Assembly: GCA_950097015.1 (NCBI GenBank)
Contig: CATNEN010000001.1
Span: 25,557,501 to 25,621,500 of the forward strand
Origin: Macrostomum hystrix
Lineage: Eukaryota; Platyhelminthes; Macrostomidae
DNA length: 64,000 nucleotides
Direction of reading: 5' to 3'
In this document: positions 34,201 through 43,590 of the stretch, one piece after another
Position numbering within the stretch: the stretch's first letter is position 1
Layout of the letters: every line of letters begins with the position of its first letter
The notes under the pieces: model-generated
Database searches by the model: none
Told to the model about the DNA's origin: nothing
The model's input: the letters and a program-made list of their open reading frames with translations, nothing else
Position numbers and translations under genes: made by a program

Positions 34201-36813
34201 TGCAATAAGGGATGAATATGATTGTCTGATAGATGCAATAAGGGATGGATATGATTGGCTGATTAATGCAATAAGGGATGGATATGATTGTCTGATAGAT
34301 GCAATAAGGGATGGATATGATTGGCTGATTGATGCAATAAGGGATGGATATGATTGGCTGATTGATGCAATAAGGGATGGATATGATTGGCTGATTAATG
34401 CAATAAGGGATGGATATGATTGTCTGATAGATGCAATAAGGGATGGATATGATTGGCTGATTGATGCAATAAGGGATGGATATGATTGGCTGATTGATGC
34501 AATAAGGGATGGATATGATTGGCTGATTGATGCAATAAGGGGTCCACTGTTCTCATGCAGAATGCTGCAGATTCACTGCCCCATCTGGGAGGTGGCCGCC
34601 CCGCTTTTCCTGTCGACACGCAGCCAGCGAGAGGCAATTCTGCCCATTTCGCTGACTCCTGAGCACACACGCACACAGATGCCTTCAATAGAGTTGACAG
34701 CTATACAAATAATTTTGCGGAGTCTGTCTCGGTTTCCTCACCTTCTTCAGTGATTTGCCACTGGCCAAGTGAGCCTCACTGACCAAAAACTGCCAGTTGA
34801 AGAGCGGTAGAAGGGAAGTGGGATATTTTTGTATTTACTTTTCCCCACCGCATGCCAGGGCAGGAATCTGACATTCTCCTTCGGTAGCATGTTATGAGAC
34901 AGGAGAGATGAGACAGGAGATGAGGCAGGAGATGAGACAGAGGAGATAAGACAGGGGAGATGAGACACGGGAGATGAGACAGGAGATGAGACGGGAGATG
35001 AGACGGGAGATGAGACAGAGGAGATAAGACAGGGGAGATGAGACAGGAGATGAGACAGGGGAGATGAGACAGGGAAGATGAGACGGGAGATGAGACATGG
35101 GAGATGAGACATGAGAGATGAGACAGGGGAGATGAGACAGGAGATAAGACGGGAGATGAGACAAGGGAGATGAGACAGGGGAGATGAGACAGAGGAGATG
35201 AGACACGGGAGATAAGACAGGAGATAAGACAGGGGAGATGAGATTGGGGAGATTCGACACGGGAGATGAGACAGGAGATGAGACAGGGGAGATGAGACAG
35301 GGGAGATAAGACACGGGAGATGAGACAGGAGATGAGACAGGGGAGATAAGACAGGGGAGATGAGACAGGGGAGATGAGACGGGAGATGAGATGGGGGGGA
35401 GATGAGACACATTATGCCCTCCCTGCTGCTGGGTGCAGTTGAGGGTCAGCTGACCTATTAGCCATGGCCATGCTGAGCCATGCACTTTCTTCAAGGTGCT
35501 ATGAAATGCATTGTTCTCATTGCTAGCAGAATCTAATTGATACACATACAACTCATGTCGCATATTCAGCGGCAAGGCTGGTAGGAGCCGGAAGTGTCAA
35601 GTCAGTGTTGATATTATATTATATTATGATTGAGATTTTGAGTGCTATTATACAAATTACTCGTTGACAATCTCCATTTCCACCAACCAATGCCCATGCA
35701 GGTACGAAGGCACGACGTACGTTGAAAGGCTGTGAGTAATAGATTGCTGCTGCTTTTGTTGCATTTCTGCTCTCTGCAATCTGCAGCTCTTCTGCCCACC
35801 TGCCGCTTGCTTTCATCAGCCACTAAAAATTCCTCAGGTTTCTCATTGAGCGCTGGGAATCCGTCAAACTCATCGGCAGGGGAGGCTTCGGCGATGTCCA
35901 CGAAGTGCTCACGGACACGGGCATCAGGTGCGCTGCGAAGACTCTCAGACTGCCAGTGCAGCTCGGCGACCTGGAGCCTTCAAAGAGAAAGGAGATCGAC
36001 AAGATTATTGAGGGCGAGAAGAACCTGTGCCAGCTGCGGCACCCCAACATCGTCAGCTTCTTGCACATCGCTCAGCCTGAGTATGCGACAGTTGTTGTGT
36101 TCATGGAGCTGCTGGATGGCTGCAGCCTGGAGAGATTTCTCGACTCCAAGCCGCTGGGCGAAGAAGCCATTCGACAGTTCAGCGAGCAGGTGAAATTTGA
36201 GCAGCCTGATCATGAGTGATGCTGTGAGTTGACTTTTTTGCGTCAGCCGACACCAGTTCCTCAACCCACCCACCTGCAGATCTGCAGCGCGCTGCACTAC
36301 CTGCACAGCCGACAGCCGCCCGTGATCCACAGAGACATCAACTGCAGCAACATCATTGTGCTCGGTGACAACAGGCGAGTCAAGCTGATCGACTTCGGCC
36401 TGTCAATCAAGCTGGAGCAGTCTGTCAGCCAACTCACAGCCTCCACTGCCGCACCGAAGGGCACTCTGAACTTCATGGCGCCAGAGCTGCTGGCACCAGA
36501 CGATGAAGGCAACCCGCGGTACAGCAGAGAGTCGGACATCTGGGCATTCGGCTGCTCAGTCTTCCAGATGGCCACGGGAGGCAGGCCCTACTCAAACGCC
36601 AGAAACTACTTCCACGTGGCTCAGAAGCTGAAGAAGGACGGAGCCCCCGCCCTGCCTGACGGCTGCTCGGCGGAGCTGCGGGACTTCTACAGCCGCTGCA
36701 CGAACCGAGACCGCAGGAGGAGAAAGTCCACTGCGGAGCTGCTGAGCCACGAGTTCCTGACGGGTAGGCAGCTGCGAAGGCAGGGCCTCCTTAGCGCATT
36801 CAAGCGCAAGTGA
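16245..36813 (+). CDS. Gene B: expanded ankyrin-repeat protein kinase
   Basis: Exons that fit splice sites and phase: 16245-16274, 16365-16879, 17459-17513, 17587-18068 (ankyrin half, as in gene C), 19587-19628 (linker YEGKKYFDAPTQ), cassettes X1-X3, W1, X4, W2, X5, W3 and X6 (listed separately), a second linker 35702-35731 (YEGTTYVERL), and kinase exons 35838-36189 and 36280-36813. Without cassettes the product is 679 residues; with all nine it is 892. The ankyrin part should bind a partner and the kinase to phosphorylate proteins on Ser/Thr. The upstream promoter block present in A and C is missing: homology to gene A begins only about 30 bp before this ATG. Two linker exons with duplicated flanks (18914-19587 and 34560-35701) show that a segment including the linker was duplicated, with amplification between. 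It is roughly 20 kb, much larger than its 4.7-kb sibling. Transcripts may start at gene A instead. Confidence 0.72.
18303..18913. other. Intron segment present in genes B and C, absent in gene A
   Basis: About 610 bp between TTTTATAGGTG and GGGTGGCCCCGCC. Gene A has these flanks joined directly. The shared GGTG at both edges suits a microhomology deletion in gene A as well as an insertion in the ancestor of B and C. It contains two repeats of CATTGGCTGGCGGCCTC and a small 92-codon ORF (18309-18584), also present in gene C, with no recognised domain. Confidence 0.7.
19218..19442. repeat. 14/15-bp GA-rich minisatellite, gene B before first linker exon
   Basis: Shorter counterpart of the array in gene A, with GGCGG variant units near the right end. 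It precedes the exon at 19587 by about 145 bp. Confidence 0.92.
19705..21661. repeat. 33-bp minisatellite array 2
   Basis: About 59 units. Variants include GATAAGCTG in place of GATTGGCTG, GATATCATT, and a distinctive CAGACTGGCGTAATAAGG unit at 20112, 20252 and 21172. One unit has lost an A (near 20424), shifting the open frame. Confidence 0.95.
21662..22385 (+). repeat. Type I inter-array block, copy 1
   Basis: Unique-looking 0.72-kb block from GTGTAGTCTGGCTTGTTGG to TTGAAATTTGCAAAATGATA. It carries cassette exon X1 near its 3' end. By eye it is indistinguishable from the blocks at 23214-23938 and 26516-27239. Confidence 0.9.
22195..22257 (+). CDS. Cassette exon X1 of gene B
   Basis: A 63-nt exon between TTGTACCCGCATTGCAG and GTGAGTCACAGG, phase 2 in and 2 out. 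It encodes an acidic Ser/Thr/Pro-rich peptide around VDHIDELSSDDEPSTPP, with possible acidic-directed and proline-directed phosphorylation sites. Splice use is predicted, not shown. Confidence 0.6.
22386..23213. repeat. 33-bp minisatellite array 3
   Basis: About 25 units. The order of unit variants at its start is the same as in the arrays beginning at 23939 and 27240, so these arrays are block copies. Confidence 0.95.
23214..23938 (+). repeat. Type I inter-array block, copy 2
   Basis: Second copy of the 0.72-kb block, holding X2. Confidence 0.9.
23748..23810 (+). CDS. Cassette exon X2 of gene B
   Basis: Identical in sequence, flanking splice sites and phase to X1. Confidence 0.58.
23939..26515. 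repeat. 33-bp minisatellite array 4
   Basis: About 78 units. The second half (from about 25190) repeats much of the variant order of array 2, and its last part contains a doubled GATATCATT motif block (26330-26500) not doubled in array 2. Confidence 0.95.
26516..27239 (+). repeat. Type I inter-array block, copy 3
   Basis: Third copy of the 0.72-kb block, holding X3. Confidence 0.9.
27049..27111 (+). CDS. Cassette exon X3 of gene B
   Basis: Same 63 nt as X1 and X2; last of the three type I copies. Confidence 0.58.
27240..30356. repeat. 33-bp minisatellite array 5
   Basis: The longest array, about 94 units. It opens with the variant order of array 3 and passes through a run of GAATATGATTGG units. 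It ends with altered units (GGCTGAATG, GAAGAATG, GATTGAAGC) that recur in array 6. Confidence 0.95.
30421..30507 (+). CDS. Cassette exon W1 of gene B
   Basis: An 87-nt predicted exon between CAAACCCAACAG and GTGAGTATTTTT, phase 2-2. It encodes a basic, low-complexity peptide (KSAPRGSAAQGSAPKGSA) made of 15-nt internal repeats. The acceptor has a weak pyrimidine tract. An AG at 30431-30432 would give a shorter exon in the same phase. Confidence 0.5.
30942..31004 (+). CDS. Cassette exon X4 of gene B
   Basis: Same 63-nt exon inside a type II block. Upstream intron differs from X1-X3 (CAGTCTTTATAAG for CAGTCTTAATGAG). Confidence 0.58.
31127..32275. repeat. 33-bp minisatellite array 6
   Basis: About 35 units. 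Its variant order from about 31290 matches the right part of array 5, and it ends with a tandemly doubled GAAGAATG block. Confidence 0.95.
32340..32426 (+). CDS. Cassette exon W2 of gene B
   Basis: Identical to W1 over all 87 nt. Confidence 0.5.
32861..32923 (+). CDS. Cassette exon X5 of gene B
   Basis: Identical to X4 with the same intron borders. Confidence 0.58.
33050..33303. repeat. 33-bp minisatellite array 7
   Basis: About eight units, the shortest spacer between cassette blocks. Confidence 0.95.
33368..33454 (+). CDS. Cassette exon W3 of gene B
   Basis: Identical to W1 and W2. Confidence 0.5.
33889..33951 (+). CDS. Cassette exon X6 of gene B
   Basis: Last X copy before the kinase exons, unchanged in sequence. 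Confidence 0.58.
34075..34541. repeat. 33-bp minisatellite array 8
   Basis: About 14 units, dominated by GATGGATATGATT and GATTGTCTGATAGATGC variants that are rare elsewhere. It ends abruptly where homology to the pre-linker intron begins (about 34560). Confidence 0.95.
34895..35406. repeat. 14/15-bp GA-rich minisatellite, gene B before second linker exon
   Basis: Fourth family member of the array type seen at 15219, 19218 and 62090. It is more degenerate, with 13-bp units and GATAAGACA variants. It is followed by 0.3 kb matching the intron before the gene C linker exon. Confidence 0.9.
35838..36813 (+). CDS. Kinase-domain exons of gene B
   Basis: Two exons, 35838-36189 and 36280-36813, joined in phase 0 across a 90-bp intron. 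Together they code for a full protein kinase domain: glycine loop GRGGFGDV, beta-3 lysine in CAAK, catalytic loop HRDINCSN, DFG, the activation-segment end GTLNFMAPELL, and SDIWAFGCSVFQMATG. These match STE-group/MAP3K-like Ser/Thr kinases. All catalytic residues are present, so activity is expected. The C-terminal tail (HEFLTGRQLRRQGLLSAFK) is longer and more basic than in gene C. The stop is TGA. Confidence 0.88.
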
Positions 36814-36835
36814 CCCAGTTGAATTCTTAGCTCCT

Positions 36836-37135
36836 GAATGACTCTTGCATGACCATCCTGTATGACTCTTGTATGACCATCCTGTATGACTCTTGCATGA
36901 CTCTTGTATGACCTTCCTGCATGACTCTTGTATGACCATCCTGTATGACTCTTGTATGACCATCCTGTATGACTCTTGCATGACTCTTGTATGACCATCC
37001 TGTATGACTCTTGCATGACCATCCTGTATGACTCTTGTATGACCATCCTGTATGACTCTTGCATGACTCTTGTATGACCTTCCTGCATGACTCTTGTATA
37101 ACAATGCTGTATGACTCTTGCATGACCATAATGTA
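36836..37135. repeat. 24-bp minisatellite in gene B 3' flank
   Basis: Units of TGACTCTTGTATGACCATCC type, about a dozen, with some half-units. The same repeat starts at about 63912 after gene C, so it belonged to the ancestral 3' end and probably lies in the 3' UTR. Confidence 0.9.
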
Positions 37136-37229
37136 TTACCTCTGACTGCTAAATCAGAAATGAATTGTCCAATGCCCAATCCTTTTGTTTTACTTGTTTA
37201 TTACGAGCTACGCATCTCATAACGCACTA

Positions 37230-37235
37230 AATAAA
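37230..37235 (+). terminator. Candidate poly(A) signal of gene B
   Basis: AATAAA in CACTAAATAAAGCAG, about 420 bp after the TGA and beyond the 24-bp array. It is the first canonical signal downstream. Confidence 0.5.
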
Positions 37236-37419
37236 GCAGTGTTGATTGCTATTATATTATATATAATATCTAATATATCTATATCTATTATAGCTAATAT
37301 AGCTACGATATATCCATTATATTCGTAGCTCATTGTGCTTACAACATTCTAAGAAATGTTTGTGAAAAGCTTAACAAATTTTTGTTATTTTCTCTTTGCT
37401 TTGTTGCTTTCTCCGGCAG

Positions 37420-37499
37420 GGCAGGGGAGGGCGGCTGCCTGGAGCCAAGCACAATGGAACAGAAGGTGCGGGTCAGCCTGAGCAGCTGCTCAGAGCTCG
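37420..37499 (+). other. Candidate orphan exon
   Basis: Bounded by a strong acceptor (pyrimidine-rich run ending CTCCGGCAG) and a GTGAGA donor. An ATG at 37454 opens a frame that begins MEQKVRVSLSSCSEL and reads across the donor. No partner exons or homologues are recognised. Confidence 0.25.
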
Positions 37500-37881
37500 G
37501 TGAGACAGTGGGCTGACTCTGCAGCCCCTCATCTCCCCGCCCCGCTGTCTGCTGTGGACTCGCTGCCCTGTGGAGTGTCTGGAATTGGCAATTTTTAAGC
37601 AGCAATGCAAGATAGATACTAGTTGAACACAATGGTTTGAGCTGCTGTGCTCATCTGGAACTCGAGTCGCGGCCAGGGCAGCTCAGGGCAGAGGAGAGGC
37701 TGAGCTGGGAGAGATCAGGTCTGGCCAGTGTGAAACAGTACCGGCAATGAAAGCATTGTAATAGCAATGCCACTGAATGCCTGTAGTCATGCGTGACTGC
37801 TGAAATTCTCAGCCCCAAATCTGCTTCCACTCCGGGGAGTTGGGGTGGGCGCCTCTCGAAGCATTTTCTGAGACCGCCCTC

Positions 37882-37968
37882 CCGAGTTCTCAAAGTGCTG
37901 AGCACTGACTGCCCGAGTTCTCAAAGTGCTGAGCACTGACTGCCCGAGTTTCTCAAAGTGCTGAGCAC
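37882..37968. repeat. Three-copy repeat, about 31-32 bp
   Basis: Three tandem copies of CCGAGTTCTCAAAGTGCTGA and following GCACTGACTG, the third with one extra T. Confidence 0.8.
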
Positions 37969-38071
37969 TGAGGGAATTGGGATCGCTCATTTCAAAAGAA
38001 GCTTTTGTCTGATGATGTGTTTGACTGCTCAATTACAATCTGCTCAGCTTTAGTCCCTTCGTCTGTCCAGA

Positions 38072-38240
38072 GCTTACTAGGATTAGCATGTCCTACAAGG
38101 ATTAGCATGTCTTAAAGGGATTAACATTTCCTTCAAAGATTAGCATGTCCTACAAGGATTAGCATGTCCTACAAGGATTAGTATGTCCTACAAGGATTAG
38201 CATGTCCAGCATGGATTAGCATGTCCCACAAGGATTAGCC
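38072..38240. repeat. 20-bp minisatellite (AAGGATTAGCATGTCCTAC), block 1
   Basis: About eight units with point variants. The same unit forms the larger block at 39340-39915. Confidence 0.92.
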
Positions 38241-38244
38241 ACTT

Positions 38245-38830
38245 TGCCTGTAGTTTTAAGTTGAGAAATTCTCCGCATTAGTTCCATAATTTTATATTTT
38301 GAGTCCGAGGTTTCGTCAAACTGAGTTGAGTGAGTGCGAATTAATTTTCATTAACCTTGAGCACATATTATGCCAGCATGCGACAATGCGACAATAAATC
38401 CAGTTCGAACCGGTTGAGCAGCCCTGCACCGTAAGTCCTGAGCAGTGCTAGGCTTGGGGATGCTATTTTATTTTTTATAACCGACCGCTTGTTTTACTGC
38501 ACTGAAAACGGCCCGTCGACCCTCCCCAGCTCCGAGAGCGCAGGCAAAAGAAGATGAGAGACGGGCCGGGCAGAGACGGAGACTCGCTGCGACAAACTCG
38601 AGAAACTGGAGGCTGCGGAGTGGCGCCACCTGCTTTGCCCTTTTCAATTGTGAGCAGCAGACTGGGCGGCTGCTTTCAAACTCAAATTTATTTTCAGTGT
38701 CACAATGAGCACAAATTGCCCAGCCAAGAATAAGCAAAGATATGAAGTGACTCAAATCAGTTCTCACTTTTAGCAAACCGATTGGGCAGGAAATGGCTGG
38801 ATTTTACTCTGTGCTCACCTTGAGCTGTGG
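38245..38830. repeat. Diverged tandem unit, copy 1
   Basis: Shares ordered landmarks with 39930-40620: AATCCAGTTCGAAC, TAGGCTTGGGGATGC, AACCGACCGCTT, CTCCGAGAGCGCAG and GCGGAGTGGCGCCAC. The copies are clearly diverged with indels. Both follow a 20-bp minisatellite block, so minisatellite plus unit duplicated together. No coding function is seen. Confidence 0.75.
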
Positions 38831-38835
38831 CTTAG

Positions 38836-39230
38836 TGAGGAGCCCTTAACACCCTCTGCCTTCCCAGACACCCTCTGCCTTCCCTGACATCCTCTGCCTT
38901 CCCTGACACCCTCTGCCTTCCCTGACACCCTCTGCCTTCCCTGACACCCTCTGCCTTCCCTGACACCCTCTGCCTTCCCTGACACCCTCTGCCATCTCTG
39001 ACACCCTCTGCCTTCCCTGACACCCTCTGCCTTCCCTGACACCCTCTGCCTTCCCTGACACCCTCTGCCTTCCCTGACACCCTCTGCCTTCCCTGACACC
39101 CTCTGCCTTCCCTGACACCCTCTGCCTTCCCTGACACCCTTTGCCTTCCCTGACACCCTCTGCCTTCCCTGACACCCTCTGCCATCCCTGACACCCTCTG
39201 CCTTCCCTGACACCCTCTGCCACCCTTGTT
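38836..39230. repeat. 19-bp minisatellite (ACACCCTCTGCCTTCCCTG)
   Basis: About 21 tandem copies, pyrimidine-rich on the plus strand. Because 3 x 19 = 57, minus-strand frames stay open (RQRVSGKAEG-type peptides). I do not treat them as genes. Confidence 0.95.
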
Positions 39231-39339
39231 AGCCTCCGAAGAATTAGATTGGAAACAGGCAAAGCCTGCTGACTCGCAATTATAACTCGACTCAAAGGCT
39301 GTCCAACTAAGGTGAGCTTCGCTAGGTCCGACAAGCGTA

Positions 39340-39915
39340 CAAGGATTAGCATGTCCTACAAGGATTAGCATGTCCTACCAGGATTAGCATGTCCTACAGG
39401 GATTAGCATGTCCTACAAGGATTAGCATGTCCTACAAGGATTAGCATGTCCTACAAGGATTAGCATGTCCTACCAGGATTAGCATGTCCTACAAGTATTA
39501 GCATGTCCTACCAGGATTAGCATGTCCTACAAGGATTAGCATATCCTACCAGGATTAGCATGTCCTACCAGGATTAGCATGTCCTACAAGGATTAGCATG
39601 TCCTACCAGGATTAGCATGTCCTACAAGGATTAGCATGTCCTACAAGGATTAGCATGTCCTACAAGGATTAGCATGTCCTACAAGGATTAGCATGTCCTA
39701 CCAGGATTAGCATGTCCTACAAGGATTAGCATGTCCTACAAGGATTAGCATGTCCTACCAGGATTAGCATGTCCTACAAGGATTAGCATGTCCTACAAGG
39801 ATTAGCTTGTCCTACAAGGATTAGCAAGTCCTACAAGTATTAGCATATCCTACAAGGATTAGCATGTCCTACTAGGATTAGCATGTCCTACCAGGATTAG
39901 CATGTCCTACAAGGA
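39340..39915. repeat. 20-bp minisatellite (AAGGATTAGCATGTCCTAC), block 2
   Basis: About 29 units, mainly differing at AAGG/CAGG. Confidence 0.95.
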
Positions 39916-39929
39916 TCGCATAAGATTTC

Positions 39930-40620
39930 TGCGAATTCGAAAGCAAATGGTGCTGGTCAAACGGGATGCCGAATGTTAATATAACAAATACATTTTTCCT
40001 TGAGCTGAATGTGAGGCCGGATGAGCACGGGAAGTTACGAATGGAGAAGTGGGGATCGAGTTGAGTGAATCGGCGCGAGTTAAGGTAATGGGTTTGAAAA
40101 AATCTATAAATTTGTCATTTTGAGTCAGATGTTTTTCATGCAAATTTTTATATGATAACCTTGAGCTGAAATTGTGTTCGCAAGCGAGACTGAGACAATG
40201 AATCCAGTTCGAACAGTTTAGCTGTTTTGCACCTTAAATTTTGAGCGGCGATAGGCTTGGGGATGCACTTTGATTACTGTTTTTAACCGACCGCTTTTTA
40301 CTGCATCTCAATTAAATAGCCATTCGACCTTCCCTCACTCCGAGAGCGCAGATGAAAGAAGCTGAGAGATGGGCCGAGCAGAGGGCGACAACAATGCCAC
40401 AAACACGAGAAACTTGCGGCTGCGGAGTGGCGCCACGTGCATTGCCCTATTGTACGTGAGCGGTAGACTGCAATGGCGGCTGCTTCTGAGCTGAGAAACT
40501 TGTCCACTGACGAAAATAGACAAACAATAATAGGCAAAGATATATGAAGAGATGCAAATAAATAATTTATGTTCAGCGAAGTGATAGAAACGAAATCTAC
40601 TGCCAGTAGCTGTGGCTTAG
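39930..40620. repeat. Diverged tandem unit, copy 2
   Basis: Partner of 38245-38830. It has TTTTTAACCGACCGC where copy 1 has TTTATAACCGACCGC. A minus-strand 154-codon ORF overlaps it but shows no recognisable domain. Confidence 0.7.
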
Positions 40621-41695
40621 CACAAAGCCGATGAAAAATTCTGAAACGGACATACGTTTTTGCTTTCGCAAAAGCAACGCAAACATTTTTGCTACAGAAC
40701 AGGATGGGAAGCCTCCTGGCTTGCATCGCCCCTGAGCCTGAATATAGAACCTGGAAGGACACTTCCCACGAAACCCGGGGTTGTAATGTAAATTAACTCG
40801 TAAAATACACAAGTAATAACAAAAAGTATTTGTCCTTTAGTAAATTAGAATTCATTAAAGATTTGGGGAAGTGTTTTGGCTTAACGAAACGAATTATTTT
40901 ATTTTTTATATGGCGCTATATAATAGACATACAATTCAGACTGAACGGACAATATTTAAGCAGTTTTTTTCCGAGAAGAGAGATCTAAACTAATGCCTAC
41001 TACTTAAACCGATTGTGGTCTGTGGAGGTTTCGTCTTTCAGCTTTTTGGTGAATCTGACTGTTAAACTGAACCTTCCATGCACAGTATAATCTAGTGATA
41101 TAATTTATATGTTTTAATATAAAAAACAACAGTAAGAGTGCTTCATCTCTACTGTGCTATTAATAATATCTACTGTACTACATAATTACTTAATATAGTT
41201 GTTGTAATCTCCAGCTGGTATTTCTAATAAATCTCTCTCATAATTGCTAAGTTGTCACAATAATTCATTATGCAAAGACAATTTAGAAAGAATAACCCTA
41301 CACAGAATTTTATTTGCTGTAATTGTCACATGGGATAAAATTAAGCATCTGTCTTTAGTTCTGTATTTTTAATGCTTAATGCTAATGGTTCTTTCAACTG
41401 AACGATCCACTTAAAAAATAAATATGTGGTAATTTTTTAAACGATTTTGCTAGTGCATTTAAACAATTATGCATTACACAATGAATTTGTTTCCAAGAAA
41501 TTATTATAAGTAGTGTAAGTTGTAAAATATTTGAAAGCTGGTAATGTGTCTGTGTATATTTCTTAGAATTATATATTATTTTTGTTTATCTTGCTACAAA
41601 ATGATTGTCTACTTGTACATTAGTTATTTATTGAATATTATAACAACTTTGGTAGCCCTAGTAACCCTAGAGCTGTCTCACCTGGGATCTTCCAG
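40621..41695. other. AT-rich spacer
   Basis: I see no gene, RNA or clear repeat in this stretch. The final bases form the presumed acceptor of the next gene. Confidence 0.5.
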
Positions 41696-43530
41696 TGCGC
41701 GAGCAGACGCTGTACCTGAAGGCTGATCGACCGCTGCGGCCGGGCGATCGACTCACCACTCGACTGACCAGCAGCGACGATGCCGACGAAGAAATGACCG
41801 CCGCCGACAATGCCGAGGCTGCTGATCCGCAGGAACTCCAGTAGGTCCGCGTAGAAGACGACAATTGCGATGATGACGAGACCGCGGTGCGTCCTGAAGC
41901 AGCCGAGCCGCGGAAGAGAGCGGCGAGCGTCGACGCCTGCGGCTCCGACAGTCGGCTGGCCAAGACGCCGCGCCTGCAGACGGGCCGCGCCCAGAAGACC
42001 GAAGCCGCCGTCCGCTCTCGGATCCGCAGCTGCGCCAGGTGCGGCCTGTACTTCACCTCGGCCTGGATGCTGCGCACCCACCGCCAGTTCCACGGCCTGT
42101 TCGACAGCGGCGCAGCCGCCCAGCTGCGGAGACGGCGGCGACGACCGCTGCGCGACAGTCGGCCGGAGCTGGTGCTGGCGGCTCCCGTGCTCAGTGACTG
42201 GGGCAGCATCTCCTACGTGCCAGTCAGCCCAGCGCAGTACTCGACTGAGGCTCCGCAGCGGCTGCAACTGCGGCAGCGAAGGCGGCAGCAGCAGCACCTG
42301 GAGGAGCAACCGATGATGGAGCAGCAGGAAGCTGGCTCGGATGTTAGCGGGTGAGTATCTGTGCAAATACAATCTCTCTAATCAGTGGCTTCAGTTTCTC
42401 GCACCGCCTCTGATCTCTGAAACCCGCGATTCTGTGAAACCCAGCAGCGGCTGCTCGCCAGATCTGCCATCTGAGACCGCGGCGCTGGACCTGACCCTGC
42501 CCAGAGCGCCGTCTCCGCCGAGGAGCACCGTCAGTGCGGGACCATTGTCCAGAGCGGACCCCAGCCTTCAGCAGCAGCAGCAGCCCAGGCAGCGCAGCCG
42601 GCCGCCAGTCGACGGCCTCGACCAGCAGAGCCGCCCGGGCCCAGAGCAGTCGCCGAGTCCGAGGAAATCTCAGCCTTCGGCCGGCCCCGTGTCCAGCCTG
42701 ATGAGTGTGTGCAAGGACTGCAAGATCGGCTTCTTCAACTACAACAACTACGTTGTGCACCGCTCTCTATACTGCCAGAGCAGCCGCTTGGCTCAGGGGG
42801 CTGGCACACCCGGCAACTCGGCCCGCACAGCCAAGCTGCCACTGCAGCAGCAGCAGCAGCCAACCATCCAGCTGCAGGAGCAAAAGCAGACTCCAATCCT
42901 AGCAGTGCCTGTTCTGCCAACACCCAAGCTCGAGGCCCAACCCCCTGCGGCAGCCGGCAGCGCGAGTCACTCTCCCACTGGATCAGCTGAGCGCAAATTC
43001 CAGTGCCCCTACTGCCAGATCCGATTCCACTCGCCATCCACCCTCACAGCGCATCAGGCGTTCTACTGCCCGGAGAATCCAGACAAAACTGCGCCCTCCA
43101 ACACGGCCACCAACACACTGCCATCGACTGCCGCAGCTCCAGCTGCTGCTGCTGCTGCTGCTGCAGCCTCTGCATCGACTGCCGACAGTTCGGCATCAGC
43201 CACGTCAGCTGCCGCTGCCGATCTCTCTGGACGTCGGTGGAAGCGGAGCCGGCGGCTACAAGTGCTCCATCTGCGGCTACATCGGCCAGACTGAGCGCGG
43301 CATGAAGATGCACGCCAAGGTGCACTGCGGCTTCGGCGGCGGCAGCGGCCTCGGCACCGTGGCGGCTCCCAGCGGCGGCAGCTCCTCCTCAGCGCTGTCC
43401 CTATAGGAGACTTCAACAGGCGACGGCATCCGGCTGCCGAACGCCTTCGCCGGCGACCTGCTGTGCAGCATGAGCCCAGAGGAGCTGGGCATGCTGCAGC
43501 ACAAAACACAGCCCTACACTGTTATGCAAA

Positions 43531-43590
43531 GAGGTCCATGAAAGGTCCGAATGTAATAATCGGACCTCTTGGTCAGATGAGGTCCAAAAC
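43531..43590. repeat. Left subterminal GGTCC repeats of the CMC element
   Basis: Five GGTCC/GGACC words in 60 bp just inside the left terminus, in both orientations. Such clusters serve as transposase-binding sites in CACTA elements; that role is inferred here. Confidence 0.55.

Larger units (their letters stand above)
37236..38065. other. Spacer after gene B
   Basis: Begins with AT-dinucleotide-like sequence (37250-37325). No protein with recognisable similarity is seen. It contains one candidate exon and a three-copy repeat, listed separately. Confidence 0.5.

Noticed and set aside
38815-39371. Minus-strand GRGCQGRQRVSGKAEG ORFs
   Set aside because: Three 19-bp units make 57 bp, so frames stay open by arithmetic alone.
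41842-43406. Reassigned UAG codon (UAG = Gln)
   Set aside because: Gag, pol and three ankyrin/kinase genes contain no in-frame TAG over several thousand codons; local decay is simpler.
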